A stretch of 64,000 bases of DNA from Brachyhypopomus gauderio (lineage: Eukaryota > Chordata > Actinopteri > Gymnotiformes > Hypopomidae), in NCBI RefSeq assembly GCF_052324685.1, contig NW_027506917.1, positions 496,001 to 560,000 of the forward strand, written 5' to 3'. The position numbers and the translations under genes were made by a program. Below are positions 50,165-63,799 of the stretch, piece after piece; the stretch's first letter is position 1; each line of letters opens with the position of its first letter. The notes under the pieces are model-generated. The model did no database searches. It was not told the DNA's origin and was given only the letters and a program-made list of their open reading frames with translations.

Positions 50165-50670
50165 AGCTGAGTTAGTGCTCTGGTAAGAACTCAACAAACA
50201 GGTGGGTCTTCAGTCTACGCTTGAAGATAGCAATAGACTCTGCAGTCCTAGCAGCTAATGGAATATCGTTCCACCATCTTGGAGCCAGGAAGGAGAATAG
50301 TCTGGAGCTTTGTCTTCCATGAGACTTTAAGCATGGAGTTTCGAGTCGAGCCATCTTGAGTTTCTGAGTATTCGCTGTACGGATCGGCTTTTGACCATGG
50401 ACATCATGTAGGGAGGGGTTGGTCCATTTTTGGCTTTGTAAGCAAGCATCAATGTTTTATATCTGATGCGTGCCGCTACTGGAAGCCAGTAAAGAGAGCG
50501 TAGCAGAGGAGTCACATGTGAGAACTTGGGGAGATTGAAGACCAGTCGTGCTGCAGCATTCTGAGTTAGTTGTAGAGGTCTGATGAGGGTGACAGGAGCA
50601 CTGATAATCAGCTGCTGATAACCAAAAATCCCATAACGGTCGAATCTGAAATCCTGATGGTTGTCCACGG
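50165..50670 (-). mobile_element. L2-type LINE fragment (copy B)
   Basis: Copy B counterpart of the minus-strand LINE tail, with the same frames and truncation. Confidence 0.88.
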
Positions 50671-51308
50671 TGATGATGAATAGTCCACGGATGGTGATTC
50701 TTTCTGGCTTTCCTCACAGTTCCTTGCACACTGACGATGGTGATTGTTCTAATAATCCCGACGATCAGTTCTTGATGCTGTTAAGTCCTTTGGTCTTGTC
50801 TCTGTTCTCTGGCGTGGACCATAAAGTCTCTCATTATCTTGATGCACATCTCATCAAGGCTTATTATTCTGTCCTGGTCCACAAACTGCAGTAGTCCTCT
50901 TGTCCTGGGAGCCTGCGTGAAATTCAGGTTGCACAGCTGTCGGTAGTCTTTAATCCAATAAGAAGCACAGGAGACCTACATGATGGACAGTACGAAAGAG
51001 ACAGAAAAGAAGAATAAAGACTACACACAGCTTTATGTTTTCATGAGAAATCTGGAAGATGTGTTAGGTTTACACAAACCTCAAAAGAACCTCAAAACAG
51101 AGTGTGAGGGGAAAGAGAAGAATGGGCGGATGTAAAATTATCAGTCCATGTGATGTTCTGCTTCTGTGTCCCAAAAGAACAACATCTAGTCCTCATGTGA
51201 TTATGGGAATACCTTCAGCATCTGAAAAACACACATGCAAACAAAAATATTAAATTACGTGGAACAATAAAACGCATGCCACACAGTCAAATCATGATGT
51301 GTGGGTGT

Positions 51309-51978
51309 TTAAAAGCCTGGAGGTGGACGTTGATGGGGTGCTCTTGGTGGGTATGGACTGGAGGAAAAAACAGCTGGGTTTGGTGTCTCCAGGGTCTGGG
51401 TGTGACTAGATTCGGATGATCTGAAAATGTCATCCGAGCCGATGGAGACACCCTTAAACCAAGTGGACACCTGTGTTTGCTACAACACACACACAGTAAA
51501 AATGCCTTTAGATATCATTTTCTAAAAACCTCACCACAAATAAGTCTAAATGCAATCAGAAAGGAAGAAGCACTGACCAGAAAAATATTCTGCGCCGATG
51601 TCGATTTTGAACAGGTGCGCAGGTAAATGTTTGCCTCCGTGATGCTGGTTCCCCTCCGCTGAATTAACAGAGGACATGCAGATGAGTGTAATTCAGAATG
51701 GGACAAGCTAGTTAAAGATGCTTATAGTCAAGACTCTTCGTTACCTTGATGCAGGCCACGGCACTAGCGCTGGCAAAGTGGTGAAGGGTAAGCTACAAAT
51801 ACAAAGAAAAGATTAGGTTGAAGGGACGTTGACAGTAGCATGTCCATTCTTACTGAAATTGTGAACCTGTTCCCATGACTCACCTCTGCATCTATCCAGT
51901 AGAATTGTTGAGCACCCACCAGTGCTCACTCTGCCACCCACTGTAGATGGACTTGTGCTGAAGCTTCACCTCCACCAC
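51309..51978 (-). CDS. Two terminal exons of an unrecognised gene, with intervening sequence (copy B)
   Basis: Copy B equivalent of the 10049-10273 exon, split into 51916-51978 (VVEVKLQHKSIYSGWQSEHW..) and 51309-51470 (VSTWFKGVSIG.. to RPPPGF-stop). The 445-bp gap begins GTGCTC and ends AAACACAG, so it can be read as a GT-AG intron whose removal yields exactly the copy A sequence. Inside the gap are two further exon-like pieces on the same strand: one reading LTLHHFASASAVACIK before a GTAACG donor (about 51745-51795), and one after an ATTCAG acceptor (about 51575-51662). The gene may therefore have more exons than the simple two-exon reading. Confidence 0.5.
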
Positions 51979-52148
51979 CTGCATTTTATGGGTTTTGCAT
52001 CGTCAAAGTAGCAAAAAACTCATTTTGGTCTGGGGGCCAAATACAACTTAATCGGACCTCAAGGGGGCCAGACCAGTAAACTCATTACAAAAAATTACAT
52101 GGAACTAATAATAATCAATCAATCAATCAATCATCAGTTATTCATATA

Positions 52149-53103
52149 CAGTGTTGCGAATAACAATAATTATTTATAATATAATTATTATTACAATAAT
52201 AATAATGCGTTATTTTTAACGGTGTTAGGTAACGGCGTCATTTTGTCAGTAATGGGATAATATAATTAATTACTTTTCCTGTCGTTACAACGCCGTTGAC
52301 GTTACTGGTCATTAAAAGCGGTGCGTTACTATATATTGATATACTAACAGTAATGTGAGCGGACCGCTCCCCAGGCTAGTGAGGAGTAACAGATCTCGAT
52401 AGGTCACAGTTCTCGGTGTAACACCTGTTTAACTTAACAAGTCAGTAAGCGATTGGCTAAGGCAGCGTTATGGTAGCCAATCGGAGCCAGTGTTTTTACA
52501 CGCGTGCCGAAGCACTCCAGTGACACGACACAAACGGAGAAGAGACAGAAATGGCGAGTCAGAAGCAAGCCGAAGAAAAATTTGCATATTCAAGTTGGCG
52601 ATATAAACATTATTTAAGAAAATACTTGAAGTTTCTGAATGTCTACCAGACTGGGTATTTGATTTATTTAATTAAGAATAGAGGTTTAATTGTTAAGTTT
52701 ACTTCTGTTGTGAACAAACCAGTTGTCTCAGGTTGAGAGAATTTAATTTAATTTGATAGATGTAAATGCACTTTATATAGTGTAACTGTTTACTTTTGTT
52801 TCTTTTTTTTTCAAAGATTTGGGATTATAAAGGATTTTATCCTGCACTGGTATGGTGATGTGCAATAAATGTCAAAATTTAAACACCTTTATGATCTACT
52901 CATTTCAACTGACTGAAAACTGCTTTTTCAAAAAATCCTTATTCATTGGCATACAATTTTTTTTTTACTGTAATGCAAATAGTTACTTTCCCTGGTAACG
53001 AGTTACTTTTATTATAGAGTTATTCAGTTACTAACTCAGTTACTTTTTTGAACAAGTAGTGAGTAACTATAATTACTTTTTTAAAGTAACGTTCCCAACA
53101 CTG
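52149..53103 (+). mobile_element. hAT element, non-autonomous (copy B)
   Basis: Copy B counterpart, same ends and same short transposase N-terminal frame. Confidence 0.8.
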
Positions 53104-53200
53104 CTCATACCTGAATACATTTAGACTTACTTATGGGGAATTTAGAAAATGATTCCTAAAGGCATCTTCACTTATTTTTATTCTTATTTGTGGTTTTCAG

Positions 53201-53371
53201 CAATCAGAATTTTCTGTGACGTATAAGGGTGTCTCCATCGATTCAGATGGCCTTTTCAGGTCACATGAGTCTAATCACACCCAGACCCTGGAGACACCGG
53301 ACCCTGCTGTTTTCTCCACCAGTCCAGACCCACCAAGAGGACCCCCTCCACGCCCACCTCCAGGCTTTTAA
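53201..53371 (+). CDS. Terminal exon of an unrecognised gene, inverted partner (copy B)
   Basis: Copy B counterpart of the 11496-11666 exon, with the same acceptor, frame and stop. Confidence 0.5.
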   Translation, partial: QSEFSVTYKGVSIDSDGLFRSHESNHTQTLETPDPAVFSTSPDPPRGPPPRPPPGF

Positions 53372-53496
53372 TCACCTACACAGCATTTTAATAGATTCTT
53401 ATACAAAGTTCTAATCTCACTATATATCATGCTTTTTACTTTTCCACATAAAAACAAAATGTTTTGAACTATGTTTAGTCTTTGTGGAGATGCCTT

Positions 53497-53519
53497 GGGG
53501 GGGGGGGGGGGGGGGGGGG
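53497..53519. repeat. Poly-G tract, 23 bases
   Basis: Copy B equivalent of the poly-G tract at 11792. Confidence 0.95.
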
Positions 53520-53927
53520 TGTTTTGGATGTGGCTTCACAACAATGTATACACTGAAAAGGCCAGGGTTTTCCCCGAAAACATCAGGCTTAACTCCAACG
53601 ATAGACTTCACCCATTGTTTTTTAATTTGTGCAGCACACACATGAACATAGTCCCTTAAACCGGATAAAACATTGGTAAAACTGTGCAGTAAAAGCTTAG
53701 CGGCATGTCTGGCCACACTCGCTGCCCCCGTGAAGTTCTCCCTTGAAAGATCCTATGCTCGGCATTTAAATGAGTAGCCCCTGCCCCAACTTTGTTAGAC
53801 TCTACCACCTACGCTGGAGCAGGACTACATACGTCGCCATTGAAACATGTACAACATACACAAACATAACTGTATGCTATACATCACATTCAGCATTACA
53901 ACTTTTCCTGTCCTCCTCCTACAGGTT

Positions 53928-54447
53928 CAGTAGGACCTGCCTCCCCCCCTTCTGCCGATGACCGTGGGCTCTACCGGCCAGCACCAGGGAAGCCCTGGAA
54001 GACGACCCTCCTCCCCTGAGGACGAAGGACCTCTAGTGAGTTATTCCTCTTATATATACACACATACACAGTCCAGGTGATGGGTCAGGTCTCTGACCCC
54101 ATCAAAGTCTTTATTTTGCTTTTCTGTCTCTTTCTTCCTCTCCATCATGTAGGTCTCCAGTGCTTCTTCCTGGAGTAGAGACCACAGACAGCTGTGCAAC
54201 CTGATCTTCACCCAGATTTCCAGGAGAAGAGGAGTAATGCAATTTGTGGACCAGGACACAATGCATATTGCCTTCTGTCATGCAGGTATCACAATGAAGC
54301 AGTCTGGTTCTCTTTTTTTTCTTCATTTTAATTGAATAACACATTTTCTACTTCCAGCAATGTCACCCAAGTAGGTGTTTTCCCCTCATTTTCTGCAGAT
54401 CTTGGAGAAAGCCGTTGCCAATCTGGAACGCATCTGTGACGGGCAGG
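53928..54447 (+). CDS. Unrecognised plus-strand exons, possible gene fragment (copy B)
   Basis: Copy B counterpart of 12223-12740 with the same splice sites. A T-to-G change turns a Cys into Gly in the first piece. Confidence 0.35.
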
Positions 54448-54732
54448 TGTGAGCAACAAAAAGGAAGCGATCACGCCAAGTCTCAGGGAAAAAGGGTGGT
54501 TTAATATAAAGTGTGCAAACCTAAAACCCGTGCACTATCTCCAAATTAAGGATATAATGACCAGCGGTCAACTGGTACAAAGACAAGACATATATAGGCA
54601 AACAAATGACCCTCAGGTGAGACGGATCACGGGCTCCGCCCACCTGAGGGACGCACATGACGTCAACAGACAATAACAACAACAGCCGCTGTGGACAGAG
54701 ACGGCCGGTAGGGGGCCGCCTCACCGTGACAG
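54434..54732. mobile_element. 299-bp MITE (copy B)
   Basis: Copy B counterpart at the same site with the same ends and CAT flanks. Confidence 0.65.
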
Positions 54733-57700
54733 CATCGACTTTCTTCTGAGCTTAGGGATGGTCTTGTCAGAGGTGGATGGTGCTTCAGCACTGGTAGACT
54801 GGAAACCTGCAAAGTCAAAGCAAATAGACGGCGTGAGAGGGATGCTGTGTGTAGTCTTCCATGCTGTTGTCATTATTGTTGTTCATGCCCTATTAGTTGT
54901 GCAGCAGGAAAGACTACTAAACCATGGAAGACTACTAAACCATGGAAGACTCAGTTCTTTATACATAATACTGTCATGAATTAAACTTCATGAAAGAAAT
55001 ACTAAAATGCGTACCATCTGGAATATGTTTGTCCACCACCTGGTCCTCCACCTGGTCCTGGACATGCACTTAGTTTGTCCGTTTCTTTAAAAAGAGCAGA
55101 CAATTTGATATAAAAAAATCATTCAAAATATGATTGATGGTAGCATAAATGTATGGTTGAAAATCATTCAGAAGAGCATAGTCTAAAGCTAATGGTGTGA
55201 CTGGGAATAAATACATTTTAAAAACAGATACCTTGAATCTCCGCTTCAGAAATCTTGGAAACCTGAACCACCAAGATTTCTTCTCCAGCCCCACGTCCAC
55301 TGTCTGTGCTGCACTCTGCAGAGCGGAGCCTGTATGGTCCTGTTCTGTCCGAGAGATGGTGATGCCAGCGACATCACCGAACAGAGTGAGGGCAATCAGA
55401 GCTGACAGCTCTGAGCAGCATCTCTGTAGTGACAGCTTCACTTCCACGTCAGCCTCTGTCACAGATGCGCTTCTAGAACCGTAGTGATCAGTGTCAGGCT
55501 TGGTCCAGGATGTCAACCCAAGGCGTTCTTGGAGAAAAGTTTCTGAAGCAGTCTTCACAAATCTCCTCACGATGCCCGACTGGAGTGCCTCCTCAGAAAG
55601 GTCAGACAGCACTGACTGAGTCCCCCTGCAGCTCATTTGTGCCTTTACTTGGTCCAGAGCCGCAATCCTTTCCAGCATCAGGTTCCTCACTATAGGGATG
55701 AGGTCCTGAGCAACCACCTCCTTCACTGCCACTTTGACCCATGCTGAGATTTTTTCCAGCACTTCAATCAAATCCTCCATTTTCATCTAGTTAGGTTAAA
55801 GGAAAGTGTAAAAAGTTCATCAGTATCCAAAAGCTTAATGATTTTTAATTACTTTTAACCTTAAGCTGATTATTTCTTTAAGAAGTAAAATGCTAATGTA
55901 AAGAACATCTACTGTTGTGAAGGTCTGACCAGACATGGCCAAAGGCTCATGTTGCTATGGTAACTCAGACACACAGGCAGATAGGAAGACAGAGATACAG
56001 AGATTCGTACTCACATTGCTTGGCAGTGTATTCCTCAGCTCTTCAGTTAGAACAGCTGGATTAATCCCAGAGGTGGATTTGACTCCACCACTTTTCCCAC
56101 ATGGAGGAGTGTTGAGATCCTCAATCACTGCCTCCTCCACTCTAGTACAGCAAATAGCTGTGGTGAAAGAAACATTTACTTTAAGCATCTATGAGGCAGA
56201 GACTAATGATGCACATAAGCAATTGTCACTAAAAACATAAATTGTGGAAAATTATAGTTATGAATAAATAACCTCATAATGCATCATGTTTTGGTAACAT
56301 GTAATCACGCTAAATCTCACCTGAAAACCATCTGCTATGGTCTTTCTTTGCCTGCTTGTTTTTCACGCTGGGGGCCGACACATCACAGAACTCAGGAAGC
56401 TCCTCTGCTGGCCCAGCTTTCTTAGACTGTAGTAGAGAAAATGAAGAAAATATGAGTTTCATGATGACTATCGCAGGGGTTCTCAACTGGTCTCAGCCCG
56501 GGACCCACTTTCTCTCATTGTCATTAAGTCGCGACCCACTTTAAAAAACGTTGTCGGTTGCCGTACACCATGCACTTTATGTAATACAACTTGTTTGGTG
56601 GTCTTATGAAGGACCGTTTATAAGCTATTGAAATTATTACAAAAAACAGTGTGTAGTGCTCTGGGGCCTTCACGACCGCCACTTGCGTCTGTGTTAAGGT
56701 CATTTGTAGACGGTGCCTTAGACGTTGCAGTGGTGAAAGTTGCACATTTAAAATACGTCTATTCCTGACGTAAACAAAGTTGTAGATGTTTGTCTTGGTT
56801 GCCAGAAACAAGAATTTTATTATAGCACTTTTGCCAATACTGTCTTAGTTATTGAAGAAAATTCCGAATACTCGAACGTGAAACAAACTTTACTGAAGTT
56901 TCCTAGTATGCATACGAGTGACTTGATCCCATTAAAATTAACTTAATTATGTACAGTTATAAAGAAGTGTGTCCTCTTTGTGTCCGACAGAGATGTAGAC
57001 TGTGTGGGGAAAAAATGCGATATTTTTCGCTTGGCCATTTTCAACGCTTAGTTTTAGCTCCGTTTTGCGAGTCATGCTGGTGATCGGATTTCTGCATTTG
57101 TTGATGGGCAGAGACGAACACGTGAGCGGGAGCTGGAGTCTATCGTTTAACTTTTAAAATACAAACTCAAAAGAAAATGATGGATATTTTTCCAATTACA
57201 AAAAATCCTTACCCATAAAAAAATAATGCTGTCGTATCGGCTGTCGCCAGTGGCGAGTGAAATAATTATAAAGTAGGCTACATTATGCATTAAACACGTT
57301 GTAGAATGCTACCCTTTTCTGTGAAAATACAGGCTGCGGACATACGCGCAGACAGGATAGGGGGAATACGAACATTTCATAATTTTATTTTTTTTCTCAA
57401 CACCGCTGGACTCTCAAGGAGAGAATATTGATCTATCTTAATGACCTCAGATGGTTAATAACCAATATTAATTGGTTACACATCTTAAATGTGATAAGAG
57501 GCCGTAAAATGAAGTAACTGGGATGTAACCGGATAATTAATGTTAATCTGAGTCGCCATTTGTGGTCGAAAGCAATTTAGTTCTATTTTTGTGCAATATT
57601 CTACAATCACTGTTGCTACAAAGCAACTTTAGAGAACTGTCTCGACGAGGAATGTCATTTTCAATAAATAGACTGAGAAGCGGCTCTCTCGAACTTACTC

Positions 57701-57768
57701 GGACTAAAGTGAGATTATGGAAAAAGCTCAAAGGAACATGAACTTACCCTCATCATTTGTTTAAACAT
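54721..57768 (-). CDS. Six-exon orphan gene, 317-residue protein of unknown function (copy B)
   Basis: Second copy with exons 57768-57748, 56426-56321, 56157-56015, 55786-55232, 55057-55015 and 54806-54721. All splice sites and frames are kept. Two amino-acid differences from copy A are visible in exon 4: Arg to Gln in AALD-VKAQ and Thr to Ala in GSRS-SVTE. Two intact, slightly different copies suggest either two working paralogues or two alleles. Confidence 0.75.
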
Positions 57769-57888
57769 GATCACTTGGAATCTTCACTCCTTTACTCGCA
57801 CAAGATATCGCTGAACCGCTCTACTAGCTACTTCAACCTCGGTGACGATCAAACCATCTGTGGTTAAATTAAACACTGTCTGTGGCGA

Positions 57889-58021
57889 CTTTTATAGGTC
57901 TCCTGCATTGTGACTTCATATGCCGTGTTGTCGTAGGGACGCAGTTAGATAATAACTAAAACTACTAATTGGCCGTGTTGTCATAGTGACAGTTAGATAA
58001 TAACTAAAGCTACTAATTGGC
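57889..58021 (-). promoter_or_regulatory. Core promoter of the orphan gene (copy B)
   Basis: Same TATA box and the same two tandem CCAAT-containing blocks upstream of the copy B gene. Confidence 0.55.
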
Positions 58022-59551
58022 CGAGTCTTCAAGTGCAAATCACATTGAGCTGGCCCATGTTAATCTCAGTAGTTTGGGCTGGGACATTTATCACACCCAC
58101 TCTGGCCCTGGACGTGTATCAGATCCACTCCGGTGTTATAAAAATCTGTGCTACCCATCGAATGTCCTACTTAGGTATTTTCATGTCAGTGTACAACGTA
58201 CACCTATAATTTTTCGTTGTCAGCATTTTTTTCTCTTGAATTCACAATGAGGACTGTCCATTTATTTTGCCAATTTACTTTTTTGTCAACAATTATTAAA
58301 TATTTTTGTGAATATCCTCGGAAAGACCTGAGAAATATCACTACTGCTTTGTTTCTAATACGTGGAGGTTCCAAATGTCTGCTAATCAGTTTGTTTTATC
58401 CTTGCCAGTAAATAACTGTGCTCTCTTTTATCATTCCATCCTAAATGGTTTTAGTTGACTGACCTTGAAAATAGCACTTCGACGTTCGTTCAGTTGGGCT
58501 ATTTTGCATTTTGAATCAATTTTATTAAATACAAGTAAATAACCATGAAATGGTAATGACGCTTGCACTCATCGCAGTCATTTCTGCGATACTCAGTTAA
58601 ACGTGCAATTGAGGAGAAGTGGGACACGATACCTGTTTCTGATAAAGGGGACATACCCAAAGAGCTTCAACAAATCACAGAGGCAAAATCTCAGAAGTCC
58701 CTCCAAGTTTCAAATAAAAGGTCAGTAAAGTTCAAACATATGTTAGTCCAAACATGCTTCCAGCATTAATACTGTAGATTTTATGGTCTATATCGGTTCT
58801 AGACTGCGTTAACATCGTATTTGGACTGCGCAGACAGATTACATGGAGAAACCTGTGCACTTCACCTGTTCCAAATGCTCAATTCGGATAACCTCATATT
58901 AAGGCTCTAACGTTGGAGGATCCGTGGCTCCGTCCGAAATGCCGTGCAGTAGGCATTAGATTTCAATGCATTACGTTCTGCTCAAATCTTAAAGCAGTGC
59001 GTTCTTTCAGTAGGCGACTGGGCAGTTTTCATAACCTCGAACATACTACGTCCGTCATTTACCTATATCATATGATATGGCATATAACGTTATACCACCA
59101 CAGTTTAAGGACCGCTATTAATTAAAAGCGCCATTCCATATTTGTGTTTTATATAGTTATATTGATTTAGAATCAGCATCAAGACGTCGTCTAGGACTAA
59201 CAGAGTTACAATAACCATTAACCTCGATTTAGCCTTATTAATAATCCCAAAGCTAGATATATTTATATTTGCAAGGGTTATAATTTTTAAGGGGATAATT
59301 TGGCATTTCACTAGCATCACTAAGGTGAGGTGAATCCCCAACTTTGTTATATCAGTGTGACAATTAGGCAACCAAGATTTATAATAAACTAAAATAGAAT
59401 TAACGTAAAATAATTTGACATACAAACCACTTCTAAACCAAATAAAGTTGGTCAAATCTTTAAAATCAAATCTTTAAATCACAGAAAGTAAAAGTGTCTA
59501 AAATTGATGTAAGTGTCATCACCATTGTAGTTTTTATTTTGTGGTTGTACA

Positions 59552-60376
59552 GGGTGTCCGCCGGGTCTTAAAAAGTACTATAAGTTGATAAATCAATATT
59601 GGAAAAATGAAGGCCCTTAAAAAGTATTTAAAAGCCTTAGTCGCGATTTTGGAGTAGGGCCTACTGGATTTTCGTTGATATTTTAGCTTTGCAACAAAAA
59701 GTATGCAACTATTAAAAATAAGATGTCCCTTTTTTACATCCGGTTTATGTAAAAACTTTTGGGAATCATTTTCACTATCAGTTCGTTTTTAAATTCTCTA
59801 TTAAGGCTTTATTTTATTATTTTATTTTTCATACAGAAAATAATTCTGGAAATATAATGTGTCGTTTTGCAAATATAACACACGGCAAAGTGAAGGAAAA
59901 AAAAACAATAAAATCCAGTCAGCTCGCGCTCTCCAAATACTTGATTTAAAAAACAAAAATGCTTTGGACGGAACGTACACGTACCATAAGGCCCGTTAGG
60001 CTTTTTAAAGGTAAAAATGAGTGGACTAAAGAAAAGAAAGTGGGAACTGAGTGCCGAGTGCTTAAAAAGTGTGTTGAGTGGACAACAAAATATTTTTCTC
60101 ACTGAGCTTTGATCAACGGCTGTATGTGTGATATGCCAAGAAACGGTTGCAGTTTTCAAAGAGTACGAAATCAGCCGTCACTTTGCTACGATGCATGCAG
60201 ACCATGCTAGCAAGCAGTCAACAGAAGGACGAACGGCTACTGCTCAGAGGTTGGCAGTTTCTCTACTGTGTTATGAAAAAAAGCATATGGAAAGTTTGGA
60301 GGAGCAATGTGCGCATTTACGCACAGCAGGGGTACAGTAGCTTCATTAACTCACCGTACATCGCTCTCAATTTAAA
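59552..60376 (+). mobile_element. hAT (ZBED/GTF2IRD2-like) transposase N-terminal relic (copy B)
   Basis: Copy B counterpart. It retains ICQETVAVFKEYEISRHFAT uninterrupted, so it is the more ancestral version at this site. Still only an N-terminal fragment. Confidence 0.65.
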
Positions 60377-61887
60377 GAGCCCTTTCTAGTTTCTGCTGCT
60401 GGCAGGATATTTAATGCAGTCTGTCTCTCAGGACAATCCGTCCATGTTTTTGCGAGGTTTAAAACAATTAGAAATTATTGAGCTTGAGTACACTGTAAAA
60501 AAAATCCTAATTTTATGGAAAATAACTGTAAATATTTAATGTATTTTAACATTTTTTCCAATTGTATGCAAAACTTTGTAAAATTACAGACATTTGTAAT
60601 TTGACAAAATGTCTTTTATTTTAAGTATTATGACAATAATTACAAGTTACATGCTTTTCTCGTTTTTTTACGGAAATAATACAGTATTATTTATACGGTA
60701 TTTTTCTGCTTTCTTAAATTATATACAGATTCATGTATAATTACAGCAATTATCTGCAATTAAACATTCGGTTGATTATATAAAGGTTTATGTCTGTAAG
60801 AACTAAAAAGTTTTTTTCTCTGTCATTTTAATCAAAATCTTATGTCTTTTGGCACTGCTGGTTTAAACATGATTTTCAATGTCAGAAATGAATGTGGCTT
60901 ACATGTATCAATACTCGTATTTTGATTGTTAGGCGTCCTCGTAATTCAGAGGATCCATTGATGTTCAGGAGAAAAATGAACAAAATATATAGGTTCGGAC
61001 ATATTAATTTGCCACAGAACGTGATGGTAATTGAAAATAATTTCTGCAGTTGAAAATGCTCATTTTTATGATGCCTACAGAATGAAGAGTGACTTCCTAA
61101 TGTCAGTTCAGACATTAGATTTTTACATTGGCATATCTAAAGTATGTAACTGTAGTAATGGCTGTAGGAGATTTCTGTTGATTGTTCCATCTCTATTGAT
61201 GTCTGTTCTCATTTTAGTTCTTGTGCAGTCAATGGCAATAGAAAATGGCAGTTTGTTTGGGCGCTGGACTTTTAAAAGAAACATTTCTAAACACTGGGTC
61301 TATACTTGAACATAACCAAGGAAATAACCTGTAACACACTGAGAGACAGATGAACTGATATACTGGTAGACGTACATTGTAATGGAACAGGCTTTTAAAC
61401 TTAAAAATGTGTGTGCCTATAGTTACACACTGGAATAAAAACACAAGTTGAACAACCACTTAAATATAAATGTTATCTCTAGGCTAGGGGCATAAACGTG
61501 ATTTGAGCTCAACGTATTGCTTTTAACCATAATTGGTTAATCTGACTGTCATTCAGGAAACTGGCCAATGACAACTGTTCGCGCCTCTCAGGTCATGTTT
61601 GAACATTTCAGTGAGTGTGCTGATGGTCAGCCTACGAGCTGTGGTGGCTAGCTAGCTACCTGGATTATTTTACATCTACCTGCCAAATTATTATTTTGAG
61701 CGGATTATCGTTGGATGATTCAACAAAATAAGATGGAAACGGGGCACAGAGGAAGAAAATTTAAGTGAAGCATTATTGGTGACATCAGGTAAGAAAACGT
61801 CCTTACTTTATGTAAGCCAACGTTAGCTAGTTAACTAGCTAGTTAGCCCAGTTTAAAAACACATTTCACGTGAATGTTTCATTTGAT

Positions 61888-61993
61888 AAAGATCGCAACA
61901 CAGCCCAGAGCAGGAGCGCAACACAGCCCAGAGCAGGAGCGCAACACAGCCCAGAGCAGGAGCATAACACAACTCAGAGCAGGAGCATCACAG
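61888..61993 (+). repeat. 23-bp minisatellite, array 1 (copy B)
   Basis: Same array as in copy A with the same unit number. Confidence 0.9.
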
Positions 61994-62229
61994 CCTAGCT
62001 CACAGTACAAATCAATCCGGCCATTATGCACTGAAGAAAGAAAGGGTGAAGGAGACCAGGTATGGTTTGTGTAAAAAATTAAAACACCATTATTGTGATC
62101 ATTGTGAAGATTTTGTCCATTACATTTTAACCCTTAGGGAATAAATATGCTTTTCTCATATGTTAAATATGTAAAGCAAAAAAATTATATGCACCAAGTT
62201 TGGCCTACATTTTGTTTACTGTACAGAGC

Positions 62230-62407
62230 TAGAGCGCAACACAGCCCAGAGCAGGAGCGCAACACAGCCCAGAGCAGGAGCGCAACACAGCCCAGAGCAG
62301 GAGCGCAACACAGCCCAGTGCAGGAGCACCACACAGCCCAGAGCAGGAGCGCAACACAGCCCAGAGAAGGAGCGCAACACAGCCCAGAGCAGGAGCATCA
62401 CAGCCTA
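62230..62407 (+). repeat. 23-bp minisatellite, array 2 (copy B)
   Basis: Same array as in copy A but lacking one 21-bp variant unit near the end, which explains the offset change from 1716 to 1695. Confidence 0.92.
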
Positions 62408-62665
62408 GCTCACAGTAGCCTACAAATCAATCTGGCCATTATGTTGAGGTGAGTGACTCTCCCTGCTGCACCACTACACTGGATCTTCAGGATCTGCCAC
62501 CTCCTGAATCCCTCTTCACTGTTTATGTGTTTTCCAAGATTAAGTGCTATCATTGTCATGATTCAACATAACACAGAAGTGTGATCCCTTTTTGAAATGG
62601 CTTTGCTATATATTTGTACTATAATATTTGTAATGTTATTGGCACAAAATTAACAGCAGCTAATT

Positions 62666-63565
62666 TTGGATTTTGTCTGCAACTTTTTAACAGGCAGACT
62701 TCAGCTTTTCACTTCTGAGAGGCCAATGACCAGATCCTGCAGATTTCTTCTCTGCAACATACGGAGAATACAACCCTTTCTTTCACAGGGAGCTACCCAG
62801 GTGCTTTTACAGTCTCTCATCATCTCAAAGCTGGACTACTGCAACTGCTTACTTACGGATCTTTCTCTATGGGTCATCAGACCTCTACAAACTGATCCAG
62901 AATGCAGCAGCATGACTGGTCTTCAATCTCCCCAAGTTCACATATCACTCCAGTGCTGCATTCTCTTTACTGCCTTCCAGTAGCTGCATACATCAGATCT
63001 AAAACCTCGATGCTTGCTTGCAAAGCCAAAAATGGACCAACCCCTCCCTACATGATGGCCATGGTCAAAGCCCCATCCAAACCTTGAGTACTTTGAACCT
63101 CAAGTACGGCTTGGCTTAAAACGCCATGCTTAAAGTCTCACGGAAAACAAACTTCAAGACCTGTCCTGGCTCCGAGATAGTGGAATGAGCTTCCATTGAC
63201 TGTCCAGACTGCAGAGTCCTTAGCAGTCTTCAAATGACTGAAGACTCATCTGTAGAACAGACTAAATCTCTAGCACTTGTCATAGTTGTTTCCGTTGTAT
63301 GATATAGTACCTATGTGAGTTTGCATTTCTTGTAGGTATCCATTTTAATTTCTGTAGTTTAGCAATATTCAGCCTATGTTTTTGTGTACTTCTAGGTATT
63401 TGCATTGATTTCTGTAGTTTAGTAGTATTCTGGTTCGAGGGTATCTTGAATTCTGACCTATCTATGTACTATTTAGAATTAATTCTGTGAACAGATGGCA
63501 AAGCACTTCGTAAGGCGCTCTGGATAAGAGTGTCTGCTAAATGCCCTACATGTAAATGAGAGGGA
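62666..63565 (+). mobile_element. L2-type LINE 3' fragment (copy B)
   Basis: Copy B counterpart with the same frameshifts and 3' tail. Confidence 0.85.
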
Positions 63566-63799
63566 GTGTATCTTTCATGTCACATCAGTGTTATGTGTTT
63601 GTAGTTGTGTTCAGGCTACTGATATTGGTGATGGAGAAAGACACTGAGTACAGTCCTGGGGATTTAAATGATTAAAAGTGATGATAGAGGACATTGAGGT
63701 GCTCAACATTGGTATAATATACTTTTTCATTTGTATAAAATAACTTTGCAGTTTGCATTCCACATTTGAGTTTGTCCTGGAAGTCACGATGAATATGGA

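Larger units (their letters stand above)
61606..62449 (+). ncRNA. Possible multi-exon transcript with minisatellite exons (copy B)
   Basis: Copy B counterpart with the same donors and acceptors. The third piece is one repeat unit (21 bp) shorter. Confidence 0.3.
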
